From Euborellia annulipes (Eukaryota; Arthropoda; Insecta; Dermaptera; Anisolabididae), in the NCBI GenBank assembly GCA_023213315.1, contig JAKCPI010006182.1, positions 248,001-312,000 on the forward strand: a stretch of DNA of 64,000 nt. The letters are read 5' to 3'. Each line of letters begins with the position of its first letter. Within the stretch, counting starts at the first letter, position 1. The translations under genes were made by a program, and so were the position numbers. Below, one piece after another: positions 56,125-64,000 of the stretch. Below the pieces are notes generated by a model. The model had not been told where the DNA came from. It did not search any database and worked only from the letters and a program-made list of their open reading frames with translations.

Positions 56125-56985
56125 TCTGGTGTGACTGGCGCACAGCACACAACTTTCTCTTACCCTTCGGTAAGAGAAAGTTGTGCACCGTGCTGGTCAC
56201 ACCAGATTTTTGTGTCGAGATATATTTAGTTTCCGATAGCACCTTAGTTTCAAACTTGCATTTTAAATGTTGACTGCTTGAAATAAACTATGGTTATTTT
56301 TCAAAAATTTTAATCTCATATTTGGACATTTTATACACAATATAGAATCGTAAATAAATACAAAATTTCATAAGAATTGGAAAAAAAAATTTTAAATGCG
56401 TAAAAAGTTCCAAAGGGAATTTAAATAATAATTGATTTTTAATCTAATAAAAAGAAAAAGATTTAAATTCGGTTACCATGGCAACCATTTTCTATCTTTC
56501 CTATGAAGAATCAAGAGTAAGGGTGGTCTTCAGAAGATTTCAACGGCAAAATGAGAATATACATTTTAAAGAGCATCTAAAAAATAATTGATTTATGAAT
56601 TTTAAAAAAAATCCTTGGAGGGAATTTTGAGAAAATCGAAAAAAACTGAAAAAGTACATCAATAAAGCACTAGTACTTTTTGGCCGATTTTGTTCAAAAG
56701 CTTATTTTGAGATTCTTCAAAGGTATCTAAGTTAAATATAAAATTTCAATCCGGTAGCTCAATTCCTTCATGCTAAAAATCTGTCCACACACACACGACG
56801 CACACACACACACACACACACACATACACACACACACACAGACCAATTTGCGGGACCCACTTTTTTGGACTCAGGGGACCTCAAAACATGTATGATCCAT
56901 CAAAATCTCGACATCGAATTTTTGACATGATCGCAATACTTTCTCTCTCTATATATTTCATATATAGGTGTACGAGAAAGTAAAA
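56125..56985. repeat. inverted copy of the 35590-36610 repeat
   Basis: Reads as the complement of 35590-36610, including the head-to-head ends, tttggacattttatacacaa and a (CA)n tract at 56794-56840. It lacks a roughly 170-nt segment present in the other copy. Confidence 0.8.
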
Positions 56986-57057
56986 ATGTATTTTGACTAT
57001 ATATAACAAATTTAATTAATTAATTGGTAATATTTATATAATGATTATTAATTAATT

Positions 57058-57474
57058 AATAAATATTCTTCATACTTTTTTAATTTTATTTTTTAATAAA
57101 TTTGTATGTCTTTGTAACAGGAGAATAGAATAGTAAAGGAGTGTGTTGGCGCCAAGAAAAAAAATAACCTCCTCTCTGTTTTTAATCTCCTGGTATTCTT
57201 TGGTAATTAATCATATAAATTATATATATTGTGTGTATAGAAAGAAAATCTTTATAATTGAATAAAATATCTGATTTGTGCTGCACTCTTGTGGTAACTT
57301 TAAAAATTATACTTATAATTCTAAAAGTCTCCACAAGATCGCAGCACTAATCTGCCTGAGATATCCTCTTAATTTATATGATACATTTCCAATGATTATA
57401 CCCGAACATAAGGGTTCAAGAAAGTTTTTTCAAACATTTGAAAAATTTAAGATTATTTTAGGGTGTTTATAAAT

Positions 57475-57513
<39 letters not shown>

Positions 57514-57910
57514 CTAGCCTAAATTATTATATTTTACTTCCTATGACGATATCTCAGGCTAATTAGTGCTGCGATCCTGTGGAGACTTTTAGAATTATAA
57601 GTATAATTTTTAAAGTTTCCACAAGAGTGCAGCACAAATCAGGATATTTTATTAAATTATAAAGATTTTCTTTCTATATAAAATATAATTTGACTTTAAC
57701 AGTGTTATATTATATATATTATATGATAAATTACCAAAGAATATACCAGGAGATTAAAAACAGAGAGGTTATTTTTTTGGCGCCAACACACTCCTCTACT
57801 ATTCTATTCTCCTGTTCTCTCCTGTTACAAAGACATATATTTTTTATATAAATAAATTTATTAAAAAATAAAATTAAAACTTATGAAGAATAAAAAATAT
57901 ATTAATAATT
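57058..57910. repeat. 0.85-kb palindrome with poly-T centre
   Basis: The arms include gaggtgtgttggcgcc-like / ggcgccaacacactcctc and tctaaaagtctccacaagat / ccacaagagtgcagcacaaa. A 32-nt T-run (about 57479-57512) lies near the centre. Noncoding. Confidence 0.8.
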
Positions 57911-58467
57911 CCATTCTATTGATTGATTATATTAATAAATACATTTGTTATCGTCAAAAACATTTTTTTTCTAAATTAAATACAAGATTAATTATTCCAC
58001 AGACTTTACTATTATAATACTGAAAACGAAATTCGTAGCGCTATATATTTTCTACAATAAAAGTAAGTTTTAAGGTAATTTGGCCCAGAATAAATATTTA
58101 ACTAAGAAATATTGGTTTTTTTGAGAAAGAAAAACGGAACCTCTCAAAATCAGCACCTCGAGAAAAACGGTCAATTTTCAGCAAGCAATTTTTTAATAGT
58201 TTACAAGGCACTATTTCCAAATATTTTGAAATTCACTGCTCCTGTTTTTAAAATTATCGCAGAGTATCCTGAGTAGGGCCTGAGCACCTGATTATATTAC
58301 ATATATTTATATTATACCAGTATAGTTTAAATTTTTATTTTTCATACATGTTATGTTCCTTTTTGGATTATTTTTATAATATCTCTCAATACTTATTTCT
58401 CGTTATTTCCTAATATATAAATATTTTATTAAAGGGAATAAAAGACCTTCGGCCCTTTAGAGTTGTA

Positions 58468-58670
58468 CAGTGAGCACCACAATTAAGTCCCCACCTGGAT
58501 GCTAGAGCCTTATATAGGTATATGGTATATAGGGAAATAATTTTAATAACCAAAAAGGTAAAATAAAATCTGGTACAGATGATTTTATTTTACCTTTTCA
58601 AATTTAAAATAATTTACCATATACTTAAGGCTCTAGCTCCCGGGTGGGGGCTTAATTGTGGCGCTCACTG
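58468..58670. mobile_element. palindromic mariner-type MITE, copy 2
   Basis: CAGTGAGCACCACAATTAAG and CTTAATTGTGGCGCTCACTG, flanked by TA (58466-58467, 58671-58672). Same family as 19921-20109. Confidence 0.84.
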
Positions 58671-58968
58671 TACTGGGTAATGGTTGGGTGGTTCTAGTTA
58701 AATTTACTTAGAAAATTCTCCACTAGATGGCAAACGTTGTCCTCTTATGAAATTTAAACTCGGAATAAATTCCAATTCAAAAACGGAAAACATTTATTAT
58801 ATTAAGTTCTGTTAAAATTAAAATCTAACACTCAAAATATTTAATAAAATTTTTCCTAATTAACACAGTTAATTCTTACATTAATTTATTGATTCTTCAG
58901 AATTTGCAGTTTGCGTGCATATTATGAAGAACGTTCATAACAAAACTACTACTATCTCTTATTTTATT

Positions 58969-59513
58969 ATTATTATTATTTGAAATTCCTATCGGGATCC
59001 CCGTTTATTTACCCGAGGTGCTTTCGTGTACGAAGACACACACCTCAACCCCAACCGGCCTCTGGCCGTAGCCATCTACCGGCACCCCGTGAAGTTACAT
59101 CTCTAACTCCTCCTCCTACTTTCGTCTCTAGCTAGTGAACTAATCCTTATTTCTGATTCCAACCGGCTCCTTATATCCAACCTCTTCTATACTATGGAGG
59201 ATGTCCTAGTTGAGGAGGGACTCCCTCAGCACCGGCGTGTAGCCTACTCCTTTCGACGAATGCGTCACTGAGAGGGAACCTTCTTTACGTCCCTTCCACA
59301 GGACGGGATGTCACAGCAACTCCCTTTCCTTTTAGAGTTGCCTGGGGGCTGTTGTGGTGAGATCCAATATTCCAATCCAGTGCCTGCTTAAGGATTTGTT
59401 TACAGTAAATAAATATTTTTATTTATTTAATGAAAAAATCCCGCACGCCAAGGATTTGAACAGGGATCTTCTTTGTAGAAGCCGACACCCTAGCTCACTA
59501 CACCAGCGAGCCC
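58969..59513 (-). mobile_element. 545-bp tRNA-derived SINE, full length, 13-bp target duplication
   Basis: On the minus strand it starts GGGCTCGCTGGTGTAGTGAG, has a B-box-like TGTTCAAATCC about 40 nt further, then a long GC-richer body (about 59360-58990) and an (AAT)n tail at 58969-58985. The flanks are ctcttattttatt on both sides (58956-58968, 59514-59526). The body was not recognised. Confidence 0.85.
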
Positions 59514-59689
59514 CTCTTATTTTATTTCAGTATATTGTTTAGAGAGAGAATGTTTATATGTTGTTCCGGGAGAAATAAAACAGCAGAAATTTTTCAGGAA
59601 ACGCCTTATACTATATTTTTGCAAATATTTATATTTATTTGTTATAGAAGAAATCAATCAATTCATATATAATAGTTACTTAATCGGTC

Positions 59690-60250
59690 AAAAGATGGCT
59701 CTGTCAGTATAATAACTTTTTTTCGTTTTTTACTTATAAAAATTGTTTTAAATCATTTATCAATTAAAAAAAAACAACTAAATAGGTAGATTCAGGGGCG
59801 CCAGAACGAATTTGAATCAGGGGGGTGCAAAAAATTTTTTTTTAGAAAATTAAAATAATTTAATATGTTCAAATAGTATAAAACAAAAACAAATCTACTA
59901 TAAAACTTTAAAAATTTTAAATAAAATCACAATTTTAATAAAATTAAAATTTTAAAAAATTTGCCAGTGATTTTATCAAAAATTTTTGGAAAAAAATTGA
60001 AAAAAAAAATGAATTTCTTACTCTTTTAACTTTTTAATTTAGAAGATTTTATTTTTCAAAAGTAAAAATATATCATTTTTAAAAATAAATGAAATAAAAG
60101 AAGAAATTTTGCCCCCCCCCCCCTGTAGGATGCCAGGGGGGGGGGGGCAATGTACCCTTGTCCCCCCCCCCCCCAGTTCCGGCGCCTCTGGGTAGAGGAT
60201 TTACTAAATGAGAAATTGAAAAATATTTTTTACTATATACAATAGTAATT
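59690..60250 (+). repeat. direct repeat, copy 1 (of 63000-63180)
   Basis: ttaatcggtcaaaagatggc and ctaaataggtaga are shared with 63006-63125. Copy 2 is uninterrupted, giving an empty site for the MITE at 59793. Confidence 0.75.
59793..60190. mobile_element. hAT-type MITE, sister of 55635
   Basis: CAGGGGCGCCAGAAC and GTTCCGGCGCCTCTG; flanks ggtagatt and ggtagagg (6 of 8). The interior aligns closely with 55635-56024. Copy 2 at 63117 reads ggtagagtatttacta without it. Confidence 0.83.
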
Positions 60251-60450
60251 TTTTTAAATTTAAATATTTTCGAAATTTATATATTTGAATCAGATATTAG
60301 TATTCAAAACATCTCGATTCTTTTCGGACTTGACTAGAGATATATATCTAACAAAGCTGTGAGTGTTACTTATTGGTGAGGCCAAACATCCCATGGCCCC
60401 CGGCAATCGAACCCAGGATCTCCAGCTATTCCATATAAGCCAATAAGTGT
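60240..60450 (-). repeat. SINE-body fragment with tRNA-like module
   Basis: Shares tttgaatcagatattagta-like and attggtggggccaaac-like words with 28905-29511. The minus strand carries the B-box-like GGGTTCGATTGCC. Confidence 0.6.
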
Positions 60451-60724
60451 TTCAGTTGAAATTTGATATTTAAGTTATGTACCGGGGGGAGGAGGGGGAG
60501 CTGGCATGCAGCATTAAGCTTTTTAATGGACTAATGAGTACTGATTACCTGTAGGTTACTAAGTAATTAATGAGTACTGTACTGTTATATTTTTTCACTT
60601 TTTTATATATTTTCCTAAAATCTGCTCTAATTAGTTTTGTTTATAATTTTGCCCTTTAAATCAATTTCCATATTTCGCAAGGCGCATAAAAACTGTTTTA
60701 TTTACATTTAACATAAGTGTATGT

Positions 60725-60965
60725 TTTTTTGTTGATGGGTCAAGCGCCCCATGGCCTCCGGTAATTAAACCCACGATGACCAGCCATTCCGTGTGTGGTG
60801 TAGGTCCAATGCCCTGGAAAGGCTGGAGATCCTGGGTTCGATTCCCGGGGGCCATGGGGCCCTTGGCCAACCAACAAAAATTATACACTTATGTTAAATA
60901 TATTTATGACTAGTTAGTTCGGATCGAGGTATTTATTGAATATTATTAAATTTAACGCACTAACG
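60725..60965. repeat. inverted tRNA-like SINE modules
   Basis: gatcctgggttcgattcccg (plus, 60828) faces ggtaattaaacccacgatga (minus, 60761). The outer taacataagtgtat / atacacttatgtta are inverted. Confidence 0.65.
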
Positions 60966-61016
60966 TAATATTTTCTTCTGTTTTATTAACAAATTGTATT
61001 TCAACTTTCTTCAGGG

Positions 61017-61200
61017 CCGTAGCCAGGGGGGTCAGGGGGGTCCAAACCCTCCCCTAAGTCTAAAAAGAAAAATATAGGCCTAATAGAGAAATAGAGTGTT
61101 AACATTTTAAATTCAGATTCATAAAAATATTATATTCTTTAAAATATATTTTTTGAAGGGGAGGGGATCAACCCTCCCCCCTCACTAAAGCCTGCCCCTT
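61017..61200. repeat. hAT-like element fragment
   Basis: CAGGGCCGTAGCCAGGGGG at the left with G-runs and ccctcccccctcac at the right. No matching right end was found. Confidence 0.4.
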
Positions 61201-62263
61201 TTCATACTATTAGTAAAATCAGACATTGTCAGAAAACCGTCGATATATCGACACGTCAGCACATCACATGTATTTTTTGTATTTTGTCATTGCAGTCGGC
61301 AATCTTTTCTTTTATCAATATATAAATAAATAAATGAAAGATGAATTATAAAATATGAAGAAGCTGTTTAGACATGAAAAAATGTCGGATGACTCCCTCC
61401 TAAGCCAAAAGAAATAAATAAATTTTGTCCGATTGTTTTCAAGTAAAATGATAGGAACCTTCTATAGATTTGTTCTGTTTTGGTTCTGGTCGATATTTTT
61501 CCCCCAGGCTAACGCCATTAGCTCTTGGGGGAATCAAGTTAGGGAAATGAAAAATAAAAAATCTTATCTAACAATGAGTTGAGTAATGACTGTGAAACCT
61601 GCTGTGACATCCTTAATACGCTAGAAATACCGCTATTCACTCAAGCATTCACGATCTCATTTATTTTCCTCCTTTCTGCATTTTTGCAGGCGATTCTTTT
61701 GAAGTCATACCGGATGTGGAAATTGCGTTATTTATTTTTTCAAAGTAAAAGACAGAGATAGAGGCTTTTTTTGCACCCAAAGGCAAGCAAAAGAAAGCTT
61801 AAGGGATCAGAAAGGGAAGTTTTCTGGATCGAATCAAACATGTGTTGGTGAGAAGGAATTTTTTCAAACATTAAATAGGCGTTTTCTTCAATTTTCTTTT
61901 GAATTTCATCTTTCTTCTGTCTAAGTCAATTGACTTCTGTGAGAAATTCGTTTGTTCATTTGAAAGACAACTATAGGGGTTGGTTTGGAATTATTCAAAA
62001 TGAAATCATTCTTAGAGGGTGGGATGCGAGGGATAAATGATTTTGAATTTAATATTATCTCTCTTTTGTTTAAAGTATGAATTTTCAAATTTTTTTTTTT
62101 ATAAATATTTGATATTTGGTGGGAAGCATCCCGAAGTCAGGGCCAAGCAAAATAAAAAAAAGAATTTAGATAAAATAAAGAGGCAAAAATCCAAAAATCA
62201 GAACTCAGCATCCCGAGAACCAAATATTTTGTAATTTGAAATAAACTAAGCAGCAATTAGGAA

Positions 62264-62613
62264 GTGCCTCCCCTTGTAAAAAAAAGATGCGGAAAAAATA
62301 AAGTTTTCTTCGAAAAAAGGTGAAATGATTTAAACGAAAGTGGGAAAAATTTTCCGCAGAATGGAAAAACTTTAGCTTTGCTAAAAAAATGATTTTCAGA
62401 GCAGAATTTTTGCATAAAAAAGATAAAATGATTTGGGAAAAAATTTTCTGCACAGCGATAAAAATTTAGTGTAAAGGGAAAAAATTTAACCGGAGGGCGG
62501 CAAAAATTTTGTTTTGCTAGGGAGAGAAAAAAAGGAAGGGTGCCCCTAGTGTGTAATGTGATTCCCAACGCACCTTTGGGGTGCCGTGGACTTCAAAAGG
62601 TTGGGAAACACTG
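62264..62613. mobile_element. truncated member of the TTCCCAACC hAT MITE family
   Basis: The right end, ccgtggacttcaaaaggttg then GGAAACACTG, matches 31660-31690. The left end is missing. Confidence 0.65.
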
Positions 62614-62999
62614 ACTTAGAGAGGGAAAATGAACCTCCTCGCCCCCATTATAAATATTTTGAAATCAAAATTTTACCCGAAAATGTCGATTTGGGGTACT
62701 TAGAGGCCGAATTTCAAAAAAAACCTGAAACAACGAATTTAGATATTCATCTAAGGAAGGTTTTAGCGAAGAGAGCGAATTGATAGCTCATCTCGTTTAA
62801 GAATTATTTAAAATCAAAAAAATACCCATAAAAGCCCATTTAGTGCCCTTAAAATTGGAATTTCGAAAAATCGCTTCTTAAATGACGCCTACTCAATAAA
62901 AGTAATCTACCTGCCAAATTACAGCTTTCTAGGCCTTACAGTTTAGGCTGTGCGATGATTGTAAGTCCGTCAGTGAGTTCTCTCTTTATATATATAGAG

Positions 63000-63180
63000 A
63001 TAGTTACTTAATCGGTCAAAAGATGGCTCCGTCAGTATGATAACTTTTTGTTTTTTCGTTTTTTACCTAAAAAATTTTTTTTTAAAGCATTTATCAATTT
63101 TTAAAAAAACTAAATAGGTAGAGTATTTACTAATTGAGAAAATGTGAAAAATATTTTTTTACTATATATAATAGTAAATT
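63000..63180 (+). repeat. direct repeat, copy 2
   Basis: Second copy of the sequence flanking the MITE at 59793, uninterrupted. Confidence 0.7.
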
Positions 63181-63356
63181 TTTTGTTTCAATCCAAATAA
63201 ACAATAACCATCGAGAGAGAAATGTACCTCTATCAGCATATAAGCGGACAGTGAATTTTATCATAAAAGCTGGATTTATTTTCCTTTCTCAACTTGTAAA
63301 CACCTGAATAATACAAAATTTCATTTTATTTCAATTTAAATATTATTTCAATAATA

Positions 63357-63480
63357 GAGATGGGCAAAATCGTTCTTTTTGAAGAACTGGTCTTTCGCCG
63401 TTCGATCTCTGAAACGACCCGTTCATCGTTCTTTTTCAATGTCTCTGACACCCCGTCTCATTAAGGACGAAGTTTTTTTT
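63357..63480. repeat. hAT-like MITE end (AGAGATGGGCAAAATCGTTC)
   Basis: The AGAGATGGGCAAAATCG start with internal GTTC words resembles common hAT termini. The other end is not found. Confidence 0.4.
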
Positions 63481-64000
63481 TTTTTTTTTTTAACATTCAC
63501 ACTTTTTTCTCATTCCCACAGTCTTTTTCGGCAACTTTGGCTATATAAGACTTGACGATAACCGTTATTTATGGATCTATCTATATTGGGGTCCAGGCAT
63601 TTATTTCTATTTAAACCATTTGGTATTCAAATGGCTTAAATAAAATCATCGGACTGCCTGGGTTTAGTGTTGAAAAAATATTTAATTTTATTTTAATATG
63701 TCAAGTTGGATATTTACTAGCCCACAGACTTAATACAAATAATCTGAATTAAAATGAATATAAATAATGTTTAGAAAAAAATTAACGATTAGATATAATA
63801 GTTTTATGAAAAATATTGATACCTTTTATTAAGTTAAAATTTGGTTTCATAATATTTTTAAGGTTCTAAGCTTTTCTAAGGCTTTAAGCTGTTCGTTAAA
63901 AAAAATTACCATATCCATCGTTGTAACAAATGGCAAAATATTAATATCAAGTGTGCTATGGAATCAATATTATCAATAATTTGTATATATCGATACCTTT

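Noticed and set aside
62205..62568. Two overlapping Phe/Lys-rich minus frames
   Set aside because: They lie in the truncated TTCCCAACC hAT MITE and have low complexity.

Overview
This is AT-rich eukaryotic DNA with intron-split genes and heavy transposon content, most likely from an arthropod. The arthropod assignment rests on a bark beetle/Anakonda-type gene, a CD36-family gene, tRNA-derived SINEs and dense short hAT and mariner elements. A crustacean or other large, repeat-rich arthropod genome would fit, but the species cannot be fixed from sequence alone.

Layout. (1) 356-18416, + strand: the 3' part (23 exons, 1912 residues) of a giant single-pass membrane protein matching the tricellular-junction protein Bark beetle/Anakonda. 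The domains are SRCR, beta-helix, CUB-like, beta-helix, CUB-like, SRCR, CUB-like, beta-helix, C-type lectin-like, TM and a cytoplasmic tail ending in a PDZ-ligand-like ETAM. The 5' end lies left of the window. Every splice junction listed keeps the reading frame. (2) 18417-38756: about 20 kb of intergenic DNA or long first intron, almost entirely repeats: palindromic mariner MITEs, hAT MITEs, a LINE reverse transcriptase remnant, a 1.5-kb direct duplication and two giant back-to-back palindromes. A GC-richer block near 21.0-21.2 kb ending in a strong splice donor may be a remote non-coding first exon of the next gene. (3) 38768-47571, + strand: a complete eight-exon CD36/SCARB-family gene (490 residues) with N- and C-terminal membrane anchors and the cysteine-rich ectodomain. 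(4) 47572-64000: no gene seen; AT-rich spacer with more palindromes, a nested 1.8-kb hAT element and a 545-bp SINE on the minus strand.

The two genes encode unrelated membrane proteins, and nothing in the sequence links their functions. The repeat landscape is the more unusual part. Many hAT-type elements have exact 8-bp target-site duplications and internal poly-G/poly-C tracts. One 5.4-kb block flanked by two short hAT elements carries a single outer 8-bp duplication, as if the block moved as a composite. Several fold-back repeats carry hammerhead-ribozyme-like cores of the kind known from Penelope-like retroelements. Duplicated copies within the window supply natural empty sites that confirm several insertions. 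No prokaryotic system, CRISPR array or intact autonomous transposon was found.
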